A stretch of 64,000 nucleotides of DNA from Sclerodactyla briareus. Its lineage: Eukaryota > Echinodermata > Holothuroidea > Dendrochirotida > Sclerodactylidae. Under the pieces are notes generated by a model that was given only the letters and a program-made list of their open reading frames with translations, had not been told where the DNA came from and did no database searches. The DNA lies in contig JAODTK010000145.1 in the NCBI GenBank assembly GCA_026419785.1, forward strand, positions 372,001-436,000, read 5' to 3'. A program made the position numbers and the translations under genes. Positions 11,345-19,239 of the stretch are shown here, piece after piece (the stretch's first letter is position 1; each line of letters opens with the position of its first letter).

Positions 11345-11870
11345 TTCAAGTCAAAGTCTGAAAATCTTGTGGAGAGGCCAAGTCCAGAACGCTGGTCCAA
11401 TCACTCAGATCGAAATTTGGGCGTGTAGCTTTCTATGGGGAGTACAATCACCCCGATTGTTTTTTTGTGTGTGGGTGCAGTAAAGGGGTTTTGGGGGAAA
11501 AATGGGAAATTGTGAAAAATTAACATTTTGGGCAATTTCACTGTGACGAGCACAATCGCCATCTACCTCGATGGCATACGCTCATTCTTGGTATAAGGGT
11601 TCCTCATAATGAATACTAATCCTTTTGGGTTTTGGGGGTCAAGTCAAGGTCATCAGAGGTCAAGTCTGCAAAATCTTGTTAAGAGGAATATGTAATCCTG
11701 GTGGCTTGGCCATCGAGGTGACTTTGGGTGTGTAGCTTTCTTATGGCATGGCCATTCTGGAGTGAGGTTCAAAATGTTTGGTAATAATGACCTGTCCTTC
11801 TCTAATTCTGGGGTCACAAATTTCAAACCCCTCTTCCTAGACCCACCGCAAGCCCGGCACATTATTTAAT
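11345..11870 (-). repeat. Family A repeat copies, with a perfect DR4
   Basis: This holds about one and a half decayed family A units, lying in the intron upstream of the 11316 exon. They carry 'aagtctgaaaatcttgt', 'gtagctttctatggggagtac' and 'attttgggcaattt'. At 11647-11662 the sequence is AGGTCA-TCAG-AGGTCA, a perfect direct repeat with 4-bp spacing. Confidence 0.7.
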
Positions 11871-12508
11871 GGACGAAAATGGGCAAACCGACATTTGCTG
11901 GGGTGGGGGCCACAAACATTTGGGTGGGGCACGAATGGGTGATGTCTAAAAAATGTTGGAAGTGGCCTTGTTCTTTTCATCTCTGTATTTTGGTAAAATG
12001 TTGACCCCTCTAATCATATACCCCCAGCACCACATTCATACGTACGAGAAAGTATGCTAGCTTATCACGTAATAATGTGATGTTACGATAGCTCATGACC
12101 TGCGTTAAACCTTCCTTTCCTTTGTTTTATATCCCCACAATGGCGGCCACCGAGATAGTCATTGTCACTATGGTGCGTAGTCAGCAAAAAAGGTTTGCAA
12201 CAGAGGAATTTAGGGCTAACTACCACTGTACTGTGTAATTGGTGCTGGTCGAGTGTTCAGTATTGGATTTTCAAATATAACAGCTAACGATCGATAAAGA
12301 AAGGTGGTGTGTGACACTACTTTCGGGATGCGTCTTAGTGACCATATCAAGATCCAAGAGCCTCCCATGGAGGAGCGCTGATGCTGAGTTTTGTAATTCA
12401 TTGCCTCATGCTAGTGCCTGTTGCAATTTTATCTTCTACTGTGTGTACAAGATAGCGACAGAAATTTGGCCGAATACCAAGCCCTTCAAGTTAGTGGACA
12501 AAAATCAC
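11871..12508. other. Intronic sequence, YY1-like ATG site
   Basis: I find no exon that I can place in the minus-strand gene. On the plus strand, 'cacaatggcggccaccgag' near 12137 looks like a YY1-bound start region (MAATEIVIVTM, then gtgcgt as a possible donor). I see no following plus-strand exon, so I treat it as unassigned. Confidence 0.3.
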
Positions 12509-12606
12509 TTCAGATGCCGGAACATGGGTTCCTTGGTTGCAATCCTCTCAAACTGCTGCTGATCCGCAAATACATTGCTGACATTTTCATCTCCAGTTTA
12601 GTAGTT
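12509..12606 (-). CDS. Unknown minus-strand gene, small exon with in-frame stop
   Basis: The acceptor 'ccggtggttgtag' and donor GAA/gtgatt enclose 98 nt. That is exactly what is needed to start in phase 0 after the 12848 exon and end with two bases before the 11316 exon. The reading is NY, a TAA stop, then TGDENVSNVFADQQQFERIA and TKEPMFRHLK. The length and both phases fit, so the TAA third codon is odd: a base error, a real nonsense change, or a wrongly chosen acceptor. Confidence 0.45.
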
Positions 12607-12847
12607 CTACAACCACCGGATGTCATGACAAGCTGTCCTAACAGGATTTCCCTTTTGTGTTTACCCACATGTTCATGACAGTTTGTCCACAGTGAAAAGA
12701 TGGTAACATACCATTAATTGAACTAAAAAATTCCCGATAGTTGTCTTTTTCTGTACTTGGAGTGCCGGTGGCCTTGCTATTGGGGTTCTGTGCAAGAGAT
12801 GGAGGCAGCAGAGATTGTCATAAGTCGGTGTTTCATTTGCTTCAAAC

Positions 12848-12995
12848 CTGCATTGTCATTGAAATACTGAGGTTAGTCATCAGAACCATCAAGAAGTGGT
12901 TGTGCATAGGCATGGGATATGAGGAGGCACTGGTCCAAGTTGTTGGAGTGGGACATTGTAGAGCAGCAAAAGTGAATTGCCGTGGGTCTGAATCG
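12848..12995 (-). CDS. Unknown minus-strand gene, 49-codon exon
   Basis: The acceptor is 'acgatttcaccag' and the donor CAATGCAG/gtttga. Its 148 nt form one carried base plus 49 open codons: DSDPRQFTFAALQCPTPTTW, then TSASSYPMPMHNHFLMVLMT, ending NLSISMTMQ. It is rich in Ser, Thr and Pro at first and Met-rich later. The carried base joins the two bases left by the exon at 13071-13443, so the phase is consistent. No domain recognised. Confidence 0.5.
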
Positions 12996-13070
12996 CTGGT
13001 GAAATCGTAGAGGGTACTATTTTTTTGTTGTGTCCACTTTGGTTGTTTCGGGGGTTAGTGGCTGGGTCAC

Positions 13071-13443
13071 CTCTGTGCCGTTTGTCTGGAACATGTTGCG
13101 AGCACCATGAACATAGCCATTACTTCTCTCGCCTGCCTCCTCTCCAGGGCTTTTATAACAAATGCCGCATGATTCAAGACTGTCCACTGCTTGGTCTGGG
13201 CGGCTTTTCTGAGGGCGTCTCTGTCCGTTGGGGCCAGTTGTAACTGCTCCTTGGCAATCCATTCTGCCGAAGCCTGTTGTGTCCAAGCTGGTGGCCCCCC
13301 TCTTCCTCTCTGGTGAGGTTGATGAATACCTCCTCCAGGCTCCTCATCCTCAGTTATGTATGGTATGTATTCATTATCTTGGTTATGTCTGACCATTTTG
13401 GGGGCTTGTTTCCTAAGAAAATCCCCGGGGTGAGCAGCCCTCT
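13071..13443 (-). CDS. Unknown minus-strand gene, 373-nt exon
   Basis: This is the longest clean exon of the locus: acceptor 'cattttgagaactg...gattcag', donor CAGAG/gtgacc, with 123 open codons between two-base overhangs. It starts RAAHPGDFLRKQAPKMVRHN, passes through an acidic, glycine- and histidine-rich linker (ITEDEEPGGGIHQPHQRGRG), and ends in a predicted helical part, DRDALRKAAQTKQWTVLNHA and AFVIKALERRQAREVMAMF. The flanking phases agree on both sides. I do not recognise it. Confidence 0.65.
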
Positions 13444-13515
13444 CTGAATCGGACACAAATGACAGTTCTCAAAATGAACAATTCACTCTGACCAGAGGCG
13501 GCAGACGGCACTGAC

Positions 13516-13714
13516 CTGTTGCCCGTGTTCCAAGGTCATCGTGCCCTTCCTGAGGGCTATGCACGTGAAATTCACAGAGAATATAGCCAATCGGTTTCTC
13601 TTTTGGGGATCAGCATTGACGAGTCCGTGCGGGCAGGGAAGGATGTGGGGGGTGTTGGAAAAGTCCTGAAGTTGCCGCCCGTCTTCCGCCTCTCATTGTG
13701 TGAGTGATATCTGA
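13516..13714 (-). CDS. Unknown minus-strand gene, exon next to the module array
   Basis: The acceptor is 'tagtaatatctgaacag' and the donor CAACAG/gtcagt. It reads RYHSHNERRKTGGNFRTFPT, PPTSFPARTDSSMLIPKRET and DW. After a one-base break near 13585 it reads YILCEFHVHSPQEGHDDLGT and RAT. The final frame leaves one base, which with the next exon's AG makes a codon, so the join is in phase. It is the first unique exon after the repeated cassettes. Confidence 0.5.
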
Positions 13715-14020
13715 CTGTTCAGATATTACTAGCAAATAACGAGATAGCAGGTTGTTTTTACGATCGATTCAATTACTTTCTATAACAGTTGATTAGTTTT
13801 ATTGTAAGAAATCAATGAACAAAGAGAAAGACAGGAAAGGTCCCCTCTTCAACTTCAACACTTCTCACTCTTCCGCCGTCTCGTGGAGGAGAAAAGGAAA
13901 GGAAACGACAGTCACCCTATTGTACAACCTACTCAATGTAAACTTGCAATGACAACATCCACAGAAGACAACAGCTCAGCAGCAGAACCCAATAGATAAA
14001 AAAAATTAACGATTTTGTAC

Positions 14021-14087
14021 TTAGCCAACATTCTTTGCTACCAAACGCGTCAACCCAACGCCTTTCCTCGTACGCCCTCCTGCTTCC
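14021..14087 (-). CDS. Cassette exon B1
   Basis: This is the copy of the 67-nt exon B. The acceptor is a C-rich tract ending 'ccag' and the donor gtacaa. It is the most diverged copy (RRWVDAFGSKECWLS against KRRRVDACEQECWLR in module 3). Confidence 0.45.
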
Positions 14088-14183
14088 CTGGGGGTGGGGG
14101 GGAAATTGAGAAGTAAAATACACTTCGTATCCTGGCTCACCCAAAGCTCAAGTCTAACCTAGAACAAAGAACAATAAACGTAC

Positions 14184-14269
14184 CTTTCCTCGCCACCTTC
14201 CCCGAGCTCCCCCTGCTCGCCAATATCGATCATGCTTCACCCTCCTTGCCTCTCTAAGCCTGGCTTTGG
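14184..14269 (-). CDS. Cassette exon C1
   Basis: This exon lies between the acceptor 'tttggtcacag' and donor gtacgt. The constant 3' half encodes LASRGSSGKVARK and is nearly identical in all four modules. The 5' half varies. The exon carries one base over to exon B. Confidence 0.55.
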
Positions 14270-14410
14270 CTGTGACCAAAAAGCACACCCTTCAGTGCGG
14301 CACATACTCTGAGGAATATCATTGACTGAAGATCGGGTTATTGAAAGGGGGTCCGAAGTATAAGAAACTGTTACAGAGCTGACAATGGCAGTGTTTTTTA
14401 GTCTACTTAC

Positions 14411-14680
14411 CCACTGCTGCAATGAACCCCTCTTCCGCTCGGGTAGAGGAAGGGCCATTGTGGACCCTCCGTAAATGCCGCCCGAGGTCCGCCAGGGCCT
14501 TGCTTCCTGTAGCACTCTGGCAGGACCGGCGGCAGTACCCCCGGTGGGGGGCATCCGATGGCCGCTCAGAGGAGGCGCTTCACCTCCACCCAGCACGCCA
14601 TCTGAGAACCGATGGAAGGTTCGCAAATGACGCCCCAGATCGGTGACGAACTTTCCACGATGGGGGCAGTATCCCCTTAT
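14411..14680 (-). CDS. Cassette exon D1, paired C2H2-type zinc fingers
   Basis: The exon runs from the acceptor 'cttctcattacag' to the donor gtaagt. It opens with YCPHRGKFVTDLGRHLRTFH, a compact C2H2-like finger (C-x2-C-x9-H-x4-H in the better copies; here the second Cys is Arg). A Gly/Pro-rich spacer and a degenerate second unit follow, of the form CxxxC...DLGRHLRRVHN. Fingers of this short type are usually nucleic-acid or protein binding. The frame is broken inside the second finger by missing bases. It matches D2-D4 at most positions. Confidence 0.6.
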
Positions 14681-14689
14681 CTGTAATGA

Positions 14690-15000
14690 GAAGAACTTGT
14701 TTTGTTTGGAAACAAAATTAATTTCTATTAATCTGTATTATTATTTTTTATTATTTTAGTTTTAGGATATTCTCCGTGGCCCATGTAACTGGAATACTGC
14801 AACGTCATGTATGGACACATGGAATGTGGCCCTAGACGATTCGCCATTAAATGTCCCCCACGTGGCTTTTTGTTTGTCAAATTTCCTCCCTCCTTTGTAC
14901 AAGTTCCCAAACACCCAAGTCATATCCTCGATGATCACCACTGGCAGGGCCTGAATTACCGTCATTAAAAAGTCATTGTGATCCAGAGAACACATTTTAT
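14690..15000 (-). other. Segment E1, possible exon
   Basis: Conserved in every module between D and A/F. In this copy it is open for 77 codons (HNDFLMTVIQALPVVIIEDM, then TWVFGNLYKGGRKFDKQ), but in the other copies all frames meet stops. It may be an exon, or conserved intron between exons. Confidence 0.35.
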
Positions 15001-15064
15001 TCTCTCTGACCAGAATAATGCTCGATAGTCTAGAGCCTCTTCAACCTCCTGGCTCTCTGCATCA
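15000..15064 (-). CDS. Cassette exon A2 (truncated A/F)
   Basis: After the acceptor 'tttttctctccacag' it reads DAESQEVEEALDYRALFWSE, in phase with exon B2. It runs straight into segment E1 because the F half is deleted here. Confidence 0.45.
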
Positions 15065-15202
15065 CTGTGGAGAGAAAAAGAAAAAAAACGTCAGTCACCT
15101 ACTGTACCAATGTATTCAATGTAAAACTCGCAATGACAGACGTTCACAGAAGACCAGCTCACATCAGAACCTCCCCATGGATAAAAAATAATAATGACGT
15201 AC

Positions 15203-15277
15203 CTAGCCAACATCTTTGCTCACAGCGTCGACCACGCCTTTTCTCCTTCTCTCCTCCGCACGCCTTTTCAGTTTCAA
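15203..15277 (-). CDS. Cassette exon B2
   Basis: Acceptor 'tttcacacaag', donor gtacgt. A diverged copy of exon B with an extra 8 nt relative to B3 and B4. Confidence 0.45.
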   Translation of the reverse strand: MKLKRRAEERRRKGVVDAVSKDVG

Positions 15278-15361
15278 CTTGTGTGAAATTGAGAATAAAA
15301 ACAATGCTGTACCTTGATCACACAAAACTCAGCTAACCTAGGAAAAGAAAAATAACATAAC

Positions 15362-15444
15362 CTTTCCTCGCCACCTTCCCCGAGCTCCCCCTGCTCGCCA
15401 ATTCGATCTGCTTCACCCTCCTTGCCTCTCTAAGCCCTGCTTTG
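15362..15444 (-). CDS. Cassette exon C2
   Basis: Acceptor 'tttctgtccacag', donor gttatg. In the phase that chains to exon B it reads KAGLREARRVKQIELASRGS, then SGKVARK: one carried base, 27 codons, one base. A basic, probably disordered linker. Confidence 0.6.
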
Positions 15445-15593
15445 CTGTGGACAGAAAAGAACCCATGTCAGTGGCGCCGTTACTCTGAGGAATATCCAGT
15501 GACTGGAAGATCGGGTTATTGAAATGGGGCCCGAAGTAGGAGAAACGGTTCCAGAGCTGAAAATGGCATTGATTTATTATGACGCTTACTTAC

Positions 15594-15864
15594 CCATTGC
15601 TCCAATGACACCCCCCTCTTCCCTCTTGTAGAGGAGGCATTGTGCACCCTCCGTAAATGCCGCCCGAGGTCCGCCAGGGCCTTGCTACACTGGGGGCTTC
15701 CTGGCAGTACCGGCGGCAGTACCCAACCCCCCCTGTGGGGGGCATCCGACGGACCTCTGAGGCGCTTGTTACAAACCACCACCCTGGCCGCGCCATCTGA
15801 GAAAGTTCGCAATGCCGCCCCAGGTCGGAGACGAACATTCCACAATGTGGCAGTATCCCCTCAG
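15594..15864 (-). CDS. Cassette exon D2, paired C2H2-type zinc fingers
   Basis: The acceptor is 'cttcttattacag' and the donor TGG/gtaagt. The first finger is best seen here: allowing one missing C, it reads YCPHCGMFVSDLGRHLRTF, with the Cys pair and the first His in place. The second finger is also clear, CSKALADLGRHLRRVHN after a CRR-type Cys pair, and a tail GVSLEQW ends at the donor. Zinc ligands C-x2-C and H-x4-H with only nine residues between mark a short C2H2 subtype. Several one-base gaps break the frame between the fingers. Confidence 0.65.
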
Positions 15865-16208
15865 CTGTAATAAGAAGAAATTGTGTTGTTTGGAAACAAC
15901 ATTATTTCTATTAATACTTTTTTTTTTTTTTATTTTGGTTTTAGTATATTCCCCGTTGGCCCATGTAAACTGGAGAATGGCAATGGCAGGTATGGACCAA
16001 ATGGAAGTTGGGCGTAGAACGATTCGCCATTAAATGTCATCAGTGCTGTTTGTTTGTCAAATTGCCGCCTTCGACAAGTTCCACCAAAAATACCCAGGTC
16101 ATATCTTGCTGATCACCACTGCAGGGGCTTGAATACACAGTCATTAAAAAGTCATTGTGATACTAGAACGCATTTATTGAGGTTTTTAAGGGAGTGTCGT
16201 GTAATCAC

Positions 16209-16453
16209 GTTTGAATTTGATTTTCCGAACATGAGGGGAAGGCTGCCAGTTTGTTTTGTTTTTCATTAAGCCAGTGCAAAAAGGCACCAGACCCACATCT
16301 TAGTAATTTGGTTATATATTCTGGTTAGGAGACCATTTCACTTGACCAACAGTGGACCCAGTTACTTTCAACGAAACGGCCAATTCTTCTCTAGACCAAA
16401 ATGAGGCTAGAAGTCTAGAAGCCTCTTCAACACTCCTCACTCTTCTCCCATCT
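16209..16453 (-). CDS. Cassette exon A/F3
   Basis: The acceptor is 'tttttcctctccacag' and the donor CAAAC/gtgatt. The 5' half reads DGRRVRSVEEASRLLASFWS, continuing in phase from exon B3. The 3' half contains, with breaks, an RWVLRAFSHWLKEKQNKLAD-type stretch that is best kept in module 4. That helix-rich part faintly recalls the N-terminal core-binding domain of tyrosine recombinases, but no catalytic Arg-His-Arg-Tyr set is visible. Confidence 0.5.
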
Positions 16454-16597
16454 CTGTGGAGAGGAAAAAGAAAAAAAAACCAGTCACCCTATGGACACGG
16501 ATGCAATGTAAAACTGCAATGAAAAGTTCACAGAAGACAAAGCTCAGCAGCAGAACCCACACAAGCCCATAAAAAACAAAATAATAATGGACATTAC

Positions 16598-16664
16598 CTT
16601 AGCCAACATTCTTGCTCACAAGCGTCGACCCTACGCCTTTTCTCCGCACTCCCTTTCAGTTTCA
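16598..16664 (-). CDS. Cassette exon B3
   Basis: The best copy of exon B: acceptor 'tcattttcccacag', donor CTAAG/gtaatg. It is 67 nt, two bases carried in and two out, reading KLKGSAEKRRRVDACEQECW, then LR. KRRR is a candidate nuclear-localisation signal. Phases agree with C3 and A3. Confidence 0.65.
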
Positions 16665-16750
16665 CTGTGGGAAAATGAGAAGTAAAAAATACGATGCGTA
16701 GCTGGATAATAACAAAAAGCCAAGTTAACTTGAAAAAGAAAAATACAAAC

Positions 16751-16829
16751 CTTTCTCGCCACTTCCCCGAGCTCCCCCTGCTCGCAGTTTGACTGCCCCC
16801 CTCCTTGCCTCTTGGCCCAGGCCTAACAG
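16751..16829 (-). CDS. Cassette exon C3
   Basis: Acceptor 'tttctgtccacag', donor gtttgt. The constant half ASRGSSGKW-type sequence is kept, with a few bases missing relative to C2 and C4. Confidence 0.5.
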
Positions 16830-16981
16830 CTGTGGACAGAAAAAGCACACCAGTCAGGGGCGCACATACTCGGGACATCCTGCGACTGGAAGATTCGGGT
16901 ATGAAAAGGGGACCGAAAAAGGAGAACAACGGCAACGTGTTACAGAGCTGAAAAGCGCCATTGTTTATTGACTCTACTTAC

Positions 16982-17256
16982 CAATGCTCCAATGACACCC
17001 CTCTTCCACGTCAGGGGTAGAGGAAGGCCATTGGGGCACCTCGTAAATGCCGCCGAGGTCCGCCGGCCTTGCTGCACTGGGGCATTCTGGCAGGACCGGC
17101 GCAGTCCAGGTCCCGTTCCAGTTACAGTACCCCCGGTGGGGGGCGGCCCAGACGAACCTCTGAGGGCGTACCACCACCATGGCCGCGCCATCTGAGAAGG
17201 TCGAAATGACGCCCCAGGCGGTGACGAACATTCCACAATGGGGGCAGTATCCCTAG
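16982..17256 (-). CDS. Cassette exon D3, paired C2H2-type zinc fingers
   Basis: Acceptor 'cttctcattacag', donor ATTG/gtaagt. It carries both finger remnants as in D2 ('tgcccccattgtggaatgtt' encodes CPHCGMF), with an inserted Gly/Pro/Val-rich stretch between them and several frame breaks. Confidence 0.55.
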
Positions 17257-17603
17257 CTGTAATGAGAAGAAATTGTGTTGTTTGGAAACAACAAATTTTT
17301 CTATAATATTTGTTTTATACTTTTGTTTTTTTAGGGTTATTCCCCGTGGCCCATGTAAAACTGGATCCTGGCAATGTCAGGTATGGACCACATGAAGTTG
17401 GGGCTTAGACGATTGGCCATTAAATGTCCTCACATGGCTGTTTGTCGTTTGTCAAAATCTCCTCATCGACAAGTTCCCAAAACACCCAAGGTCATATCCT
17501 GATGATCACACTGGGCAGGGTTGAATTACACAGTCATTAAAAAGTCATTGTGATCCGGAGAAACACATTTATTGGGTTTTTTTCAGGAGTGTCCTGTACT
17601 CAC

Positions 17604-17859
17604 GTTTGGATGTTGATCTTCCTAGCATGAGGGGAAGGTCTGCCAGTTTGTTTTGTTTTTCCTTAAGCCAGTGCGAAAAGGCCCGCAGGACCCACCTCTT
17701 AGTAATTTTGTTATATATCTGGTTTAGGAGACCATTTCACTCTGACTAAAACGAAAGGGACCCGTTACTTTCAACGAATGGCCAATTCCCTCTGACCAAA
17801 ATAAGTCTAAAAGTCTAGAATCCTCTTCAAACACTCCTCACTCCTTCTGCATCTCTCTC
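17604..17859 (-). CDS. Cassette exon A/F4
   Basis: The acceptor is 'tctctccaaag' and the donor CAAAC/gtgagt, the strongest donor of this exon type. The 3' part is nearly intact: IYNKITKRWVLRAFSHWLKE, then KQNKLADLPLMLGRSTSK. The 5' part has a frame break. It is probably an alpha-helical domain; the family is not recognised. Confidence 0.55.
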
Positions 17860-17992
17860 CTTTGGAGAGAAAAAAAAAAAAACCCCAGTCCCCAAATTTA
17901 CACATCTTCATGTAACCCGCATGCCAAATGTGCACAGAAGACAACATCTCAGCAGCAGAACCCCATAGTCTAAACAAATAATAATGACGTAC

Positions 17993-18059
17993 CTTAGCCA
18001 CAGCTTTGCTCACAAAGTGTCGACCCTACGCCTTCTCTCCGCACTCCCTTTCAGTTTCA
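17993..18059 (-). CDS. Cassette exon B4
   Basis: 67 nt, the same length and near-identical sequence as B3. Acceptor 'ctcaattttcccacag', donor CTAAG/gtacgt. Confidence 0.6.
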
Positions 18060-18149
18060 CTGTGGGAAAATTGAGAAGTAAAAATAAATGCGTACGTAGC
18101 TGGATCCACAACAAACTCAGTCTAACCTAGAAAAAAGAAAAACACATAC

Positions 18150-18235
18150 TTTCCTCGCCACCTTCCCCGAGCTCCCCCTGCTCGCCAGTTTGAACCTGCT
18201 CCCCCCCTTCCTGCCATCCTTGGCCCCGGCTTTAG
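18150..18235 (-). CDS. Cassette exon C4
   Basis: Acceptor 'tttctgtccacag', donor GGAAA/gtatgt. Open in more than one frame. The constant 3' half matches the other copies. Confidence 0.55.
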
Positions 18236-18387
18236 CTGTGGACAGAAAAAGACACCATTACATGGCGCACCTACTCTGAGGAGTATCCTTGACTGGAAGA
18301 TCTGGTTATTGAAAGGGAACCTACGTGAGAGAAGAAATGGTTACGAAAGGAAGGGCCTAAAATGGCAGTGTTTTTTAGTCTACTTAC

Positions 18388-18681
18388 CCACTGCTGCAAT
18401 GACAACCAAACCCTCTTCCTCCGCTCGGATAGAGTGAAGGGCCCATTGTGGACCCCTCCTTAAATCCGCCTGAGGTCCGCCAGGCCTTGCTGCACTTGAG
18501 GCACGGTGCTGTGGCATGAAGGACATCGGCCAGTACACCCCGTTGTGGGGGGCGCCCGATGGACCTCTAAGGGCGCTTTCACCTCCAACCTGGCAGCGCC
18601 ATCTGAGAACCGATGGAGGTTTTCGCAATGACGCCCCAGATTGGTGACGAACTTTCCACGATGGGGGCAGTTTCTCCTCAG
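18388..18681 (-). CDS. Cassette exon D4, paired C2H2-type zinc fingers
   Basis: Acceptor 'cttctccttacag', donor GTGG/gtaagt. It has the same two-finger layout as D1-D3, with extra bases near the 3' end. The reading 'aactgcccccatcgtgg' keeps CPHRG as in D1, so modules 1 and 4 share the Cys-to-Arg change while 2 and 3 have Cys. Confidence 0.55.
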
Positions 18682-18993
18682 CTGTAAGGAGAAGAAATGT
18701 GTTTGTTTGAAACAAAATTTTTCTATTAATATTATTACTTTTTTTATTATTTTGGTTTTAGGTATTCCCCGTTGGCCAGGTAACTGGATACTGGCAATGT
18801 GTCAGGTATGGACCACAATGGAAGTTGGGCCAGACGATTCGCCATTAAATGTCCTCACGTGGCTGTTTTGTTTGTCATTTCCTCCTTCAACAAGTTCCTA
18901 AAACACCCAAGGTCATATCCTCGATGATCACCACTGAGAGGGCTTGAATTGTGCAATTTTATTGGGGGTTTTCAGGATTTGTTGTGACGCAAC

Positions 18994-19180
18994 GTTTGGA
19001 TTTTCGATCTTCCGGCATGAAGGAAGGGCCTGTGCCGTTTTTGTGTTTCATTAGGCAGTGGCGTAAAAAGGCCCCAGGACCACACCTTTCCGTAATTTTG
19101 TTATATATCCATCGGAGACCAAAGTAAAAGTCTAGAAAGTCTAGAGGCCTCTTCAACACTCCTCAACTCTTCTGCCCTTT
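18994..19180 (-). CDS. Cassette exon A/F5 (partial fifth copy)
   Basis: Acceptor 'ctttttctctccacag', donor CAAAC/gttgcg. It is about 60 nt shorter than A/F3 and A/F4 because a middle block is deleted. It reads LRWIYNKITERCGPGAFLRH with breaks. It is the first copy met in transcript order. Confidence 0.45.
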
Positions 19181-19239
19181 CTGTGGAGAGAAAAAGAAAG
19201 CAAAATCAGTCCCCCTATTGTACAACTGAGGTACGGGTG

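Larger units (their letters stand above)
13837..15035 (-). repeat. Exon-cassette module 1 (most 3')
   Basis: This is the lowest of four head-to-tail modules. In transcript order it holds a truncated segment E, then exons D1, C1 and B1, and a decayed A1 near 13.85 kb where the array stops. It is about 200 bp shorter than the others because the F part, the 3' half of the A/F exon, is missing between 15.00 and 15.04 kb. Pieces E, D, C and B keep their order and splice sites. Confidence 0.8.
15036..16424 (-). repeat. Exon-cassette module 2
   Basis: A full module of about 1.39 kb holding, in transcript order, the F half of A/F, segment E2, and exons D2, C2, B2 and A2. It is aligned with modules 3 and 4 along its whole length, with frequent one-base indels and few substitutions, which implies recent duplication plus base-calling noise. 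Confidence 0.85.
16425..17819 (-). repeat. Exon-cassette module 3
   Basis: A full module of about 1.39 kb, with the same order F, E, D3, C3, B3 and A3 as module 2, and the same splice borders. Confidence 0.85.
17820..19147 (-). repeat. Exon-cassette module 4 (most 5' complete copy)
   Basis: A module of about 1.33 kb with F, E, D4, C4, B4 and A4 in the same order. Beyond it only the A5 start (to about 19220) remains before the sequence switches to the ~130-bp repeat field. Confidence 0.85.

Noticed and set aside
12137-12175. Start of a plus-strand gene (YY1-like ATGGCGGCC).
   Set aside because: No plus-strand exon follows in phase and the region is within an intron of a better-supported minus-strand gene.
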